A stretch of DNA of 64,000 nt from Halanaerobium congolense (lineage in GTDB: Bacteria > Bacillota > Halanaerobiia > Halanaerobiales > Halanaerobiaceae), in contig NZ_SOEF01000001.1 of the NCBI RefSeq assembly GCF_004366375.1, positions 62,001 to 126,000 on the forward strand, written 5' to 3'. Under the pieces are notes generated by a model. It was not told the DNA's origin, did not search any database, and worked only from the letters and a program-made list of their open reading frames with translations. Below, piece by piece: positions 8,323 through 17,867 of the stretch. Position 1 is the stretch's first letter. Every line of letters starts with the position of its first letter. Position numbers and translations under genes: made by a program.

Positions 8323-9454
8323 CCAGTTTTAACTCCTTCTCCTTTTTAAATATATAGAGGCTGTAAATTATACCTGCAGCAGCTGAAACTAAAGCCCAAA
8401 AAAAATACATACTCTCTCCCCCAGATAGCTGATAAATCTTACCACCAATTAAACTACCTGAAATAGCACTTAAACCCATAAATACTCCTGCATAAAGGTT
8501 TTGTCCTGTCGCTCTAAACTTTTCTCCACTTATCTTATCAACATAGTCGACTCCAACTGCAAAAAACAGACCAAAGGTAATACTATGCAGCAGCTGGGAA
8601 AATAATATAATTGGAGTGAATGGAAAAAACGAAAGTAGAAGCCAGCGGATAATAAAACCAATACTAATAATAACTATTATACTGCTGAATTTATTTCCTT
8701 TAATGATTCTATCAGAAAAGAAAAATGCTAAAATTTCACTTGCAGAAGAAACCGTTAAAGCCACTCCAATTAAAAATTCTCCCCCGCCATGTGCCACAAT
8801 ATATAAAGGAAAATAACTATAATTTGCATTCATTGCTGTCTGCAGAATAAACACAAAGAATAAAAAGTAAAGCAGCCTTCTTTTTTTAAATATTTTTTTA
8901 AAGTCTCCCGGATTTAAAACTTCAATTTCTCTTTCACTTTTCGGAAGAAATTTTAATAAAAACATTGATAAAATTAAGATGACTGCATAAACATAAAATA
9001 AATTGGCAGAAGAAGTAGCTTCCAAAAAGTAGCCCATTACAGAAACCGAAAGCATATAACCAGCTGAACCCCACAGTCGAAACTTACCATAATGATTGGA
9101 TTTATCACCAAGATAATCTAATAAAAGGCTGTCAGAAAGAGGAATGATTGGATTTTGAAATAATGTATAAAAAAACATCAGCAGCATTAAAATTTTAAAT
9201 GAAGTTGTCTGAGGAAAAAAAATAACTGTCAATAAAGTCCCTGTTAAGGTAATAAACAGAACTTTTTTATTTTCATGAAAATAATCGGTTAAAAATCCCC
9301 AAAATGGCATCAAAAGCAGAGCAAAGATTCTAGGAATAGCATTTACCAAACCAATTTGAAAAGAATCAAGCCCTGCATCTTGAAAATAAATATTGAAATA
9401 GCCAAAAGCTGCCATTGTAATATAAAAAATAAAGTTATAAAGCTTAAAAGCCAA
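8312..9454 (-). CDS. MFS transporter (MFS_1-like family)
   Basis: A 380-residue, highly hydrophobic protein with about twelve predicted membrane segments and the short cytoplasmic loop motif GFLTDYFHENKK after helix 2, as in the major facilitator superfamily. A PLSDSLLLDYLG segment resembles the LacY/NupG-like (PF12832) branch. The substrate cannot be deduced. TTG 9452-9454 is taken as start, 9 nt after GAGGA. It lies 5 bases after the M16 peptidase gene and overlaps queG by 11 bases. Confidence 0.85.
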   Translation of the reverse strand: MAFKLYNFIFYITMAAFGYFNIYFQDAGLDSFQIGLVNAIPRIFALLLMPFWGFLTDYFHENKKVLFITLTGTLLTVIFFPQTTSFKILMLLMFFYTLFQNPIIPLSDSLLLDYLGDKSNHYGKFRLWGSAGYMLSVSVMGYFLEATSSANLFYVYAVILILSMFLLKFLPKSEREIEVLNPGDFKKIFKKRRLLYFLFFVFILQTAMNANYSYFPLYIVAHGGGEFLIGVALTVSSASEILAFFFSDRIIKGNKFSSIIVIISIGFIIRWLLLSFFPFTPIILFSQLLHSITFGLFFAVGVDYVDKISGEKFRATGQNLYAGVFMGLSAISGSLIGGKIYQLSGGESMYFFWALVSAAAGIIYSLYIFKKEKELKLDAD

Positions 9455-9459
9455 AAAAA

Positions 9460-10743
9460 TCAGTCCTCATTTATAATTATTGATTCAACCATTAGATCTT
9501 TATTAAATATTTTATCTGAATAAGACAGTAATTCAGGAAGAGTGATGTTATCAATTATTGAAGCTAAATCGAAAATATCAATTCCCAAACGACGGTAATT
9601 AATAAATTCAGCCGCTAAATGATTAAAGTTATTGAATAATCTAATATAACTCCCCTGGTATTTTCTTTTAATCCGCTCAAAATTATCTCTGATTTCATCA
9701 TGGTCAATATCAACCAATTTATCTTTAATTTTTCCCCGCATTAAATCTGGTCTGTTACTTTCCCCATGTAGATGTACATAAGCATAATCAGGTTTTTTAT
9801 GATAAGTGCTGGAAAAACTGTTGTCAATAATACCCTGTTCTAAAAGCTGATTATAGTTTTTACTGCTGCGCCCAAAAACTATATCTAAAAGAAGATTAAC
9901 AATATATTCTTTTTTTATTATTTCAACAGGTTCTTCACCTGTAACCGGGTCTTTAAAGGCGATCTGAACCATCGGTCGCGAAATATTCATTTTTTCTTCT
10001 ACTAGTTTTTTGGCTACTGCAGATGGTTCTTCCTCAATAATTCTAACAGGATTTTTGAAATGAGGAAAATGCTTTTTTGCCTGATTTTCTTTGATTAAAT
10101 TAATTATTTTCTGAGGCTCAAGATCCCCAATTAAAATCAAATCCATATTAGATGGCAGATAAAAATTATAATAACAAATATATAAATCCTCTGGAGTTAT
10201 TGACATTACACTTTCTTCAGTCCCAGCTATATCGTTTTTAACCGGATGTTTGGAATATAGTGCTGATAAAAGATTAAAATATGATTTCCAATAGGGGTTA
10301 TCCTGATACATTTTAATTTCCTGCACAATAATCCCCTGTTCTTTTTTTACATTTTCTTCACTAAAATAAGGATCCTGAACAAATTCAATTAAATTAATTA
10401 AGGAATCTTCGAAATTGCTGCTGCTTGAAAAAAGATAATTAGTACTGTCAAAATTAGTATAAGCATTAGCCGAAGCACCAAGATCAGCAAACTTATCAAA
10501 AATACTCTTTTCCTTATCTTCAAAAAGTTGATGCTCTAAAAAATGAGCAATTCCTAAAGGCATATTTCTTTTACGTCCATTTTTGACATCAATGAATTCA
10601 ATATCATTTGAGCCAAAATTTACGGAAAGCATTGCGTATTGTTTAACATAATCCTTTTTAGGAAATATATATACATTTAGACCATTATCCAATTTAGTTT
10701 TCACTAATCTTTCATCCATTATCTTATTATAAATATTTTCCAA
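9460..10743 (-). CDS. M16-family zinc metallopeptidase, active type (YmfH-like)
   Basis: The 427-residue protein carries the inverted zinc motif H-x-x-E-H (HFLEH within PLGIAHFLEHQLFED) and a downstream glutamate in GIIVQEIKMYQDNPYW. These mark a catalytically competent pitrilysin/M16 peptidase. M16 enzymes of this class often pair with a motif-less partner, and the next gene upstream is such a partner, as in Bacillus ymfF-ymfH. TTG 10741-10743 follows GAGGG by about 9 nt. The start sits just after the partner gene's stop, indicating coupled translation. The substrate is unknown; peptide processing or quality control is inference. Confidence 0.9.
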   Translation of the reverse strand: MENIYNKIMDERLVKTKLDNGLNVYIFPKKDYVKQYAMLSVNFGSNDIEFIDVKNGRKRNMPLGIAHFLEHQLFEDKEKSIFDKFADLGASANAYTNFDSTNYLFSSSSNFEDSLINLIEFVQDPYFSEENVKKEQGIIVQEIKMYQDNPYWKSYFNLLSALYSKHPVKNDIAGTEESVMSITPEDLYICYYNFYLPSNMDLILIGDLEPQKIINLIKENQAKKHFPHFKNPVRIIEEEPSAVAKKLVEEKMNISRPMVQIAFKDPVTGEEPVEIIKKEYIVNLLLDIVFGRSSKNYNQLLEQGIIDNSFSSTYHKKPDYAYVHLHGESNRPDLMRGKIKDKLVDIDHDEIRDNFERIKRKYQGSYIRLFNNFNHLAAEFINYRRLGIDIFDLASIIDNITLPELLSYSDKIFNKDLMVESIIINED

Positions 10744-10748
10744 ATTTA

Positions 10749-12026
10749 TCAGCCCTCACTTTTCAATAAGTATACAGTGTCTAATTTCAACTTTTCAGCA
10801 GCATTAATTATGTCATCTATTTTGACTTTTTCTACCTCGGCAATAGTTTTTTTGATTGACTCTCTTTTGTTATTAACCAGGCTTAAAAGATAATGAGCAG
10901 AAAGAGCACGATTGCTGTCTAAATCCTGTTTCAAATGGTTGATAATACTCTTTTTAGAGCGTATAAAATCTTCCTGACTGAAGTCACCCTCAGCTGCTGA
11001 ATTAATTTCTTTTTTAACCAGTTCTACAACTTCCGCCTGGTTTTCAGCATTGATACCACTGTTGATTAATAATAAACCTTTAGTAGTCTCAATAGATGAA
11101 CTGACATAATAAGCTAAACTTCTCTTTTCTCTAATTTCTCTAAATAATTTAGAATGAGTTGAGCCTCCGATTAAACTATTGAAAACTAAAAGTGAGTAGT
11201 AATCTTGGTCTTTCCTAGTAATTCCAGTCCTAAAACCCATAGACAATCTGGCCTGATTAACTTTCATTTGCTGATCATAAAAGTCAACTTCCTTATCACG
11301 GTAAACCACTTCAGTGTTCTCATCAAAAATATCTGTTCCAGCACTCAGCTTAGTTTTAGTGAGTGTCTGCTCAACAAAAGCACTTTTAAAATCACCAATT
11401 AAAAACAGCGATCTTTTTGCTTCATTAATAATTTTTTGATAATGATTATAAAGTTCCTGATTTGTTATTTCTGCTAGAGCAGAGACTGAGCCCATTTTAT
11501 AAATTCTATATTTTTCATTTCTGCACATTTTCTGCAGACAATTTTCAACTGTAAAATTATATTTATCATTGATCAATGACAAAATATCCTGCTTTAAAAT
11601 TTCTTTTTCCTGCTCAAAATAATTTTGTTTAAACTTTCCAGCTTCAACTACAGGATTAAAAATTACATCATTTAGAAGCTCAAAGGCATTTTCTGTTAAA
11701 TTGCTTTTATGAGTTAAAAACTTTTCGTTAACTATTTCTAAAGAAAATCTTAAAATTTGATTTTCTCCTCTTTTTAAAATATTGGAACTCATATTAGATC
11801 CGTATAAATTTTCTAGTTCAGTTTTTATTATCTGATTGTCCTTATATTTTTGGGAACCTCTCTCTAAAATATATGGGATCAAGGCATTCATGGCTGCCTC
11901 TTTTTCGCTTACAAGAGGCAGCATGAAATATATTTGAATTAGATTTGTTTTAAATTTATCTGTTGCTAAATGATGGGTATTGAATCTGTTCTCATATACT
12001 TTAAATTCTAAGTCATTCATAGACAT
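10749..12026 (-). CDS. M16-family protein lacking the zinc motif (YmfF-like partner)
   Basis: The 425-residue protein has the M16 fold signature in its C-terminal half (FNSLIGGSTHSKLFREIRE then KRSLAYYVSSS, the R/Y-type substrate-binding region). Where the HxxEH motif should be, it reads LIPYILERGSQKY, with no histidines. It is therefore probably a non-catalytic half of a heterodimer with the downstream active M16 protein. It begins at ATG 12026 after AGGAG, and the stop codon of the UPF0182 gene is immediately adjacent, so the two are translationally linked. Confidence 0.88.
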   Translation of the reverse strand: MSMNDLEFKVYENRFNTHHLATDKFKTNLIQIYFMLPLVSEKEAAMNALIPYILERGSQKYKDNQIIKTELENLYGSNMSSNILKRGENQILRFSLEIVNEKFLTHKSNLTENAFELLNDVIFNPVVEAGKFKQNYFEQEKEILKQDILSLINDKYNFTVENCLQKMCRNEKYRIYKMGSVSALAEITNQELYNHYQKIINEAKRSLFLIGDFKSAFVEQTLTKTKLSAGTDIFDENTEVVYRDKEVDFYDQQMKVNQARLSMGFRTGITRKDQDYYSLLVFNSLIGGSTHSKLFREIREKRSLAYYVSSSIETTKGLLLINSGINAENQAEVVELVKKEINSAAEGDFSQEDFIRSKKSIINHLKQDLDSNRALSAHYLLSLVNNKRESIKKTIAEVEKVKIDDIINAAEKLKLDTVYLLKSEG

Positions 12027-14858
12027 TTACTCTCCTATTCTGCTTAATTGGTTTAAAACTTTCCCTAAATCAGTTATTATTTCACCATAAGCTGCAAAGT
12101 CACCATTTTGCAGAGCTTGCTGTGCCTGCTGATAAAGGTTGTTGGCTTCTTGAATCAGTTCAGAACTGTTGGTAGAAGTAATAGTTCCCATTCCCTGTTC
12201 TACTTGAGAAGGTTGTGTAGGTTCAGAAGCTGTTCCTGCTTGCCCTGGTTGACCTTTTTCTGTAAACTGCTGTACCTGCTCTATCTCTTCTTCTGGAACT
12301 GCTGAACTTTTATCACTTTTTAGTAATGCAGTTAGAGCCTCCTGTAAATTTTCCCGCATAATAATCTCGTTTTTATGAGCAACTATAACTCGAATCATTT
12401 CAGGAATACCTCCATTTTCAGCCTGCAAAAAGATCGGTTCAACATAGAGAACACTATTATTAATTGGAATTACAAGCAGATTACCTCTAATTACACTAGA
12501 ACCCCTCTGACTCCATAAAGTAAGCATTCTTGAAATTTCTGATTCCTGATCAATTCTAGATTCAATCTGACTTGGTCCATATACAAGCTGGTCTTTAGGG
12601 AATCTATAGGTGAATAATTCTCCATAATTTTCTCTGTCATTACGAGCTGCCATCCAGGCAACCATATTATTTCTGTTGGCTGGGGTAAAAGGAGTCATTA
12701 AAGTAAATTCTGCTTCTTTTTCTCCAGGCAGCTGATTCATTAAATAATAAGGCTCTACCGGAATCGTTGAACCCTGGTAGTTTTCCTGAGGAATAGCCCA
12801 GACATCTTCGCGATTATAATAAACCACAGGGTCATTCATATGATAGGTACTATAAATATTAGACTGAATTTTAAATAAATCCTGGGGATAACGAATATGC
12901 TGTTTGAGTGACTCAGGCATCTGGTCAGCAGATTTAAATAAGTCATCAAAAATCTTGCTGTAGGTGACAGCAATAGGATCATTCTCATCCATTAAATAAT
13001 AATCCAGGGTGCCATTGTAGGCATCTACCACAACTTTTATTGAATTCCGAATATAATTATCGCTCCTATTAAAAGGTTGAGAATAGGGATAAAGTCCAGT
13101 AGTCGTATAGGCATCATAAATCCAGTATAATTGACCCTCAGCGTGAACAAGATAGGGATCGCTATCATACTTTAAAAATGGGGCTGCTTTTCTTACCCGC
13201 TGATGAATATTACGTTCGTACATTATCTGACTTTGATCATTGATGTCATTCGATAAAATCATTTTCAGCGTACCAAATTTAAGTGCATAGATAGCTTCTC
13301 TGAATAAGTTTGTAATCTTTACTCCACCTGTACCCTCATATTGAGTAAATACATTTTGAGAACCCATTGGATAGTGAAATTCAGTTTGGTCTGTATTAAC
13401 AATTACATAATTATTTGTTTTTTCTCCATAATAAATTGAATTGTTATCTAAAGTAATGTGTTCACTATTTGATATAGGAGGAATATCCTGAACTAAAAAC
13501 TCAGGCAGACCGTTCTCTCTAACTTTACCAACAGGACTCATTGCAAATCCCAGTCCATGAGTATATTTTAATGTCTTATTAACCCAGGTTTGAGCCTGTG
13601 AAGCCAGTGCATTCTGATCTAATTCCCTTGCCCCCAGCATAACCTGAGTATAATTATCACCTAACTGATAGCGGTCAACATCAATATCTTCAAAAGTATA
13701 ATACTGCCTCAAAGCCTGAATCTGGTTATAAGTGGTTTTTAAAGGACGATAATCCTGGAGCCTAATATTATTAACCACTGTTTCATATTCCATCAATTCA
13801 GCATAGGTTAATTCAGTCTGAGAAATTTCGAAATCTTTTGTCTGAACACTGTCAAGCTGATAAGCTTTCTGAGTCATTTCAATATTATTTTTAATATATT
13901 CTTTTTCTAAATTAATTTCATTTGGTTCGACCCTGTACTGCTGCATAAAAGCGGGGTATACTCCTGTAAAAACAATTGAAAGTATAATCCAGGCTCCAAT
14001 ACCCCAGACCAGAGGTTTATAATTATTTTTAAATAAACTGTATAGCACAGCGAGTGCCACAAAAATAACTGTTACAAATAAAATTTTATAGCCTAATAGG
14101 TCAGCATTGACATTTGTATAACCGGCTCCAAAGACTACTCCAGTAGGAGAAAATAAAATATCGTACATTTTCAACCTGTAATCCCAGGCTTTGAAAAGTA
14201 AAAAGACAAAGATTAGGATTGACATATGCTTTTTAGCTCTACTGCTTAATTTAGACGAAATTTCGCTAACTGAATGAATTCCGGTAAAAATCATATAAAT
14301 AGTTCCAACCAAAATTAAAGAAATTACTACTACTACCATTCCCATTTCGCGCAAAAATGAATAAAACGGAAGTGAAAAAACATAAAATGAAATATCATTA
14401 TTAAAGATTGGATCAAGTGTATTGAATTCTGTTTTGTTGAAAAACTTTAAAACCATCTTCCAGCTTTCACTAGAAATTGAAGAAAATAAAAATCCAAAAA
14501 TCAAACTGGCAAATAGATAAGCTAAATTTAGTCTTTTTTTGTTAAGCCAATCAAAAATTTGATTTCTTTCCTCGCCAAAGAGATTTTCAACTTGGTTATT
14601 ACTTCTAATCTTTATATAATTGATAATCGGTTTCTTAGTAAAATGTAAATTCAGATAAATTAAAGCTGCAAAAATCGCTCCAACTAGAACCCTTAGAATA
14701 AAATTGGATAAAAACATAATTGTAAATGTTTTTTCAAAATTTAGTTCTTTAAACCAAAGCCAATCCGTATAAATATTAGCCCCTGTGGTTAGAAAAAAGA
14801 TTAATACAATTGCTGCTATAACAAAAATGGAGAGAAAAAACCTAATAGTTTTACTCAT
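12027..14858 (-). CDS. UPF0182-family large membrane protein
   Basis: A 943-residue protein with about seven transmembrane segments in the first 320 residues and a long extracytoplasmic region. That region carries family-typical blocks such as TYTHGLGFAMSPVG-like and PFLKYDSDPYLV-like sequence, and it ends in a Gln/Ser/Thr-rich linker and a short helical tail (about residues 850-943). This matches UPF0182, found widely in Actinobacteria, cyanobacteria and Firmicutes, with no established function. The start ATG follows AAAGGAG. It is the first gene of a run with two M16 genes. Confidence 0.9.
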   Translation of the reverse strand: MSKTIRFFLSIFVIAAIVLIFFLTTGANIYTDWLWFKELNFEKTFTIMFLSNFILRVLVGAIFAALIYLNLHFTKKPIINYIKIRSNNQVENLFGEERNQIFDWLNKKRLNLAYLFASLIFGFLFSSISSESWKMVLKFFNKTEFNTLDPIFNNDISFYVFSLPFYSFLREMGMVVVVISLILVGTIYMIFTGIHSVSEISSKLSSRAKKHMSILIFVFLLFKAWDYRLKMYDILFSPTGVVFGAGYTNVNADLLGYKILFVTVIFVALAVLYSLFKNNYKPLVWGIGAWIILSIVFTGVYPAFMQQYRVEPNEINLEKEYIKNNIEMTQKAYQLDSVQTKDFEISQTELTYAELMEYETVVNNIRLQDYRPLKTTYNQIQALRQYYTFEDIDVDRYQLGDNYTQVMLGARELDQNALASQAQTWVNKTLKYTHGLGFAMSPVGKVRENGLPEFLVQDIPPISNSEHITLDNNSIYYGEKTNNYVIVNTDQTEFHYPMGSQNVFTQYEGTGGVKITNLFREAIYALKFGTLKMILSNDINDQSQIMYERNIHQRVRKAAPFLKYDSDPYLVHAEGQLYWIYDAYTTTGLYPYSQPFNRSDNYIRNSIKVVVDAYNGTLDYYLMDENDPIAVTYSKIFDDLFKSADQMPESLKQHIRYPQDLFKIQSNIYSTYHMNDPVVYYNREDVWAIPQENYQGSTIPVEPYYLMNQLPGEKEAEFTLMTPFTPANRNNMVAWMAARNDRENYGELFTYRFPKDQLVYGPSQIESRIDQESEISRMLTLWSQRGSSVIRGNLLVIPINNSVLYVEPIFLQAENGGIPEMIRVIVAHKNEIIMRENLQEALTALLKSDKSSAVPEEEIEQVQQFTEKGQPGQAGTASEPTQPSQVEQGMGTITSTNSSELIQEANNLYQQAQQALQNGDFAAYGEIITDLGKVLNQLSRIGE

Positions 14859-14914
14859 AATTTTCTCCTTTCAAATTTTTAAATTTAATTACAGTAACTA
14901 AGTAAAGATTCAAC

Positions 14915-16216
14915 CTAATTAAAATTCGCTGCAATTTTTAATGCTCTTTTTTCGGCTTCATAGAATATTTTTTCCTGATCAAGTCTTTTAAGTTCTGAAC
15001 TTTCCATTATTACTTTGCCATCTATAATTACTGTGTCAATACTGCGGCTGTCTGCTGCATAAAATAAATTTGATAAATTGTTATGATGGGGATAGAAAAA
15101 ACTATCTTTTTTTGTGTCAATTAATAATAAATCAGCCAGCTGATTTTCCTCCAGCAGTCCAAGTTTTTTAATGCCCAATGCTTCTGCTCCATTTACAGTT
15201 AAAATTTTTAGCATAGATTTAGTATCAACTGCTGTCGGATCTTGATACTTTATTTTCTGCAGGTATGAAGCCATTTTTGCTTCTTTGAGCATAGCCAAAG
15301 AATTATTACTTGAAACACCATCAGTACCTAAAGCAACATTGATCCCATTTTTTAAATATTCTCGAACAGGTGCAATTCCATTTGCAAGCTTAGCATTACT
15401 CATTGGATTGTGAGCTACATGTACATTTTTTTCTTTTAAGATTTCCAAATCTCCTGCTTCTAAATGCACACAATGAGCTGCCAGTATATGATTATCATCA
15501 AAAAAATCTAAATCGGCTAAGTATTTAATGGGTGATTTTTGATACTGCTGCAGAAAATTATTAACCTCATTTTTGCTTTCTGAAAGATGAATATGCAGTC
15601 CTAAATTATTTTCTCGGGCCAGCTCCTTGATCTGCAGCAGATAGTCTCGACCACAGGTATAAGGTGCATGTGGAGCCATCATTGTTTTAATCCTACCTTC
15701 AGCACTATTATTATATTTTAAAGCATAATTCAAAGATTTCTTTAAACCCTCCTGCCCATCATTAGCTTCAATTAGACCTTCGGATAAAACAGCTCTCATC
15801 CCACTTTGATCAACTATTTCAGCAATTTTATCTACTGCAAAATACATATCTGAAAAAGTGGTTGTGCCGGTTTTAATCATTTCAACAACTGCTAATGCTG
15901 TTCCCCAGTATATATCATCAGGCTTTATTTTGCTTTCAAAAGGCCAGATTTTATTCTGAAGCCACTGATCCAGGGGCATATCGTCAGCATAAGCTCTCAT
16001 CAGGGTCATAGCAGCATGAGTGTGGGTATTTATAAACCCGGGCAGAGCTATCATACCATCAGCATCAATAATCCGGTCATAATCACTTATTTCATCAATT
16101 TTTGTCATCTTATCTATTCTTTTTATTTTATTATCTTCTATTAAAATAAACTGCTCCTGCCTAACTTTAGTACCAGAGCTGTGTATTTCATCAATATTTT
16201 TTATTAAAATTCTCAA
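14915..16216 (-). CDS. mtaD: 5-methylthioadenosine/S-adenosylhomocysteine deaminase
   Basis: Amidohydrolase of 433 residues that converts SAH or MTA to the inosine derivatives. Metal ligands are visible in order: FINTHTHAAM (HxH), HAPYTC, HIHLSES, AAHCVHL and the terminal GTDGVSSNNS aspartate. MRAYADDMPLDQWL and FSDMYF are typical of the TM0936-like MtaD group. Start: a long frame begins with TTG at 16243 and an ATG lies at 16223-16225, but the latter overlaps the GAAAGGA ribosome site. TTG 16214-16216, 8 nt after it, fits best and gives MRILIKN. A link to the SAM cycle (metK is in this window) is inference. Confidence 0.88.
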   Translation of the reverse strand: MRILIKNIDEIHSSGTKVRQEQFILIEDNKIKRIDKMTKIDEISDYDRIIDADGMIALPGFINTHTHAAMTLMRAYADDMPLDQWLQNKIWPFESKIKPDDIYWGTALAVVEMIKTGTTTFSDMYFAVDKIAEIVDQSGMRAVLSEGLIEANDGQEGLKKSLNYALKYNNSAEGRIKTMMAPHAPYTCGRDYLLQIKELARENNLGLHIHLSESKNEVNNFLQQYQKSPIKYLADLDFFDDNHILAAHCVHLEAGDLEILKEKNVHVAHNPMSNAKLANGIAPVREYLKNGINVALGTDGVSSNNSLAMLKEAKMASYLQKIKYQDPTAVDTKSMLKILTVNGAEALGIKKLGLLEENQLADLLLIDTKKDSFFYPHHNNLSNLFYAADSRSIDTVIIDGKVIMESSELKRLDQEKIFYEAEKRALKIAANFN

Positions 16217-16246
16217 AGTGTACATCCTTTCAAAATTAATCAAAAT

Positions 16247-16759
16247 TTATTTAAAAATTCTTTTGTAAGCTTTGATAGAATAATCTACAGCAGAATATAT
16301 ATTAATTGGTATCACAATATAAAATAACAAATTACCAAAATAATTTATATTTAATAATTTTAAAGCTATTGCCAAATATAAAAGAGCAATAGACAATTTG
16401 CCAATAAAACTTGGATTAATAAAGTTAAGACCATAAATATAAGTTATAATTCCGGATAAAAATATAAAAATTTCTCTTGCTAAAATTACATAGGAAAGCA
16501 TTCTTGGTATAATATTTAAATAAATCAAAACCAGCAAAATACTAATAATTGTAATCTTATCAGCTAAAGGATCTAATAACTTGCCGACCTTAGATTCCAA
16601 ATTATATTTTCGAGCAATAAAACCATCCACAAAATCTGTAATTGCTGAAAGAGCAAAAAAGAAAGCTGCTGCTGCCAAATTTCCCTGAATAAAATAATAT
16701 AAATATACTGGAATTAATAATATTCTAGCAAGGGTAATATAGTTTGGTAGATTATGCAA
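16247..16759 (-). CDS. pgsA: CDP-diacylglycerol-glycerol-3-phosphate phosphatidyltransferase
   Basis: Membrane enzyme making phosphatidylglycerol phosphate. The 170-residue product has the complete CDP-alcohol phosphotransferase motif (DFVDGFIARKYNLE then KVGKLLDPLADK), a starting NLPNYITLARILLIP typical of PgsA, and about four to five membrane segments. GGAG (16768-16771) lies only 2 nt before an ATG but 8 nt before TTG 16757-16759. The TTG start gives MHNLPN, which aligns with family starts, so it is chosen. It follows the 107-residue Cys protein gene closely and precedes mtaD. Confidence 0.92.
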   Translation of the reverse strand: MHNLPNYITLARILLIPVYLYYFIQGNLAAAAFFFALSAITDFVDGFIARKYNLESKVGKLLDPLADKITIISILLVLIYLNIIPRMLSYVILAREIFIFLSGIITYIYGLNFINPSFIGKLSIALLYLAIALKLLNINYFGNLLFYIVIPINIYSAVDYSIKAYKRIFK

Positions 16760-16764
16760 GGTCA

Positions 16765-17088
16765 TCACTCCAGAAATTGATTATTTTCAAACTCCGCTTT
16801 AGCTATAATCTTTCCTTGATCAACTTCCTGATTTATAATATTATATTGCTTATCAAATTCTAAATGAAGATCAATTTTATTATAACAACTATCGCAGACA
16901 ACAACTTTTTTTACTTCATAGGCAGCTTCTCTATTATCTTCATAAACTTTTGGGATATCATAATTTTTTCTGAAGATAAGTTTCATCTGGTTTCCACATT
17001 TATCATCTTCAATGTAAATATCAATTAAATTAGATTGACTACCACCATTACCATTAAAAATTGATTTTATTTTATCAAATAAGCCCAT
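16765..17088 (-). CDS. Small protein with Cys pair, unknown function
   Basis: I do not recognise this 107-residue protein by name. It starts MGLFDKIKSIF (possibly an amphipathic helix), has a Gly/Asn/Ser linker, and then a compact domain with cysteines in DDKCGNQ and VVCDSCYNK, which could bind metal as a minimal zinc ribbon. The second half is charged and could be a beta sandwich. It immediately precedes pgsA and is probably co-transcribed with it, after the terminator that follows ferritin. Coding status is supported by a clean frame, good codon use and a ribosome site (GGGGGTTTTGAA) before ATG 17086-17088. Confidence 0.7.
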   Translation of the reverse strand: MGLFDKIKSIFNGNGGSQSNLIDIYIEDDKCGNQMKLIFRKNYDIPKVYEDNREAAYEVKKVVVCDSCYNKIDLHLEFDKQYNIINQEVDQGKIIAKAEFENNQFLE

Positions 17089-17114
17089 TTCAAAACCCCC
17101 GTCATAATTAATAG

Positions 17115-17150
17115 ATAGAGATATGCCTTATCTAATAGGCATATCTCTAT
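17115..17150 (-). terminator. Perfect 14-bp hairpin after ferritin
   Basis: ATAGAGATATGCCT (17115-17128) is exactly complementary to 17137-17150 across an 8-base loop. It lies 29 bases after the ferritin stop and before the next gene. The T content on the minus side is modest, so it may act as a terminator or RNA-stabilising hairpin. Confidence 0.6.
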
Positions 17151-17178
17151 ATTATTAATTGCTATATTTAAATATTAA

Positions 17179-17697
17179 TTACTCTACACTTTCTTCTGCA
17201 GCATTTGTTTTCTTTCTTTCAGCAAGTTTATCATCCATCATAAATAGACCCTGTGTAGAATCTCCAACCAATTTTAGTTTATCTACAATTTCTCCAACAG
17301 AATCTTCTTCTTCAACCTGTTCATCAACAAACCACTTTAAAAAAGATTTAGTTGCATAGTCTTTTTCTTCATCTGCTAATGAAACCAATTTATTAATCAT
17401 TGCAGTAATCTTTTCTTCATGGGCCAAAGAATCTTCAAAAACTTCTAGGTTAGAATTCCATTCATTCTTAGGCTTTTCAATTCCACTTAAAATAACTCTG
17501 CCTCCTCTTTCATTTATAAAATCATAAATCTTTCGTGCATGAATCATCTCTTCATCAGCCTGCCGATCCATCCACTGGGCAAAACCAGCCAGGCTTTTAT
17601 TTTCAAAATACGCTGCCATAGATTGGTACAAATATGCTGAATATAATTCAGCATTTATCTGTTCGTTTAATGCCTTTTCTACTTTTTCTTTTAACAT
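17179..17697 (-). CDS. ftn: Non-haem ferritin
   Basis: Iron-storage protein of 172 residues with the ferroxidase-centre residues in their usual places: NAELYSAYLYQSMA (first Glu), DEEMIHARKIYDF (E-x-x-H), and later glutamates in AHEEKI and DEQVEEEDS. The four-helix-bundle length is normal, and a short charged C-terminal tail (AERKKTNAAEESVE) extends beyond the bundle. It forms 24-mer cages storing Fe(III). A GGAGG ribosome site precedes the ATG. It is monocistronic by appearance, with a hairpin downstream and a 170-base AT-rich region upstream in which I could not confidently place a promoter or a Fur/PerR box. Confidence 0.94.
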   Translation of the reverse strand: MLKEKVEKALNEQINAELYSAYLYQSMAAYFENKSLAGFAQWMDRQADEEMIHARKIYDFINERGGRVILSGIEKPKNEWNSNLEVFEDSLAHEEKITAMINKLVSLADEEKDYATKSFLKWFVDEQVEEEDSVGEIVDKLKLVGDSTQGLFMMDDKLAERKKTNAAEESVE

Positions 17698-17867
17698 AAA
17701 TAATACCTCCTTAATATTTTATAAAAAATATACTTCTTCACTACTATATTTATTCAACAATGAGTACTAATATCCTGCTTTTAAACATGATTAAAATTTA
17801 ATTAAATTCTCTAATTAAACATTTTCAGCTTCAAGCTCATTTATCTTTTCTATTATATTTTTCTTAA

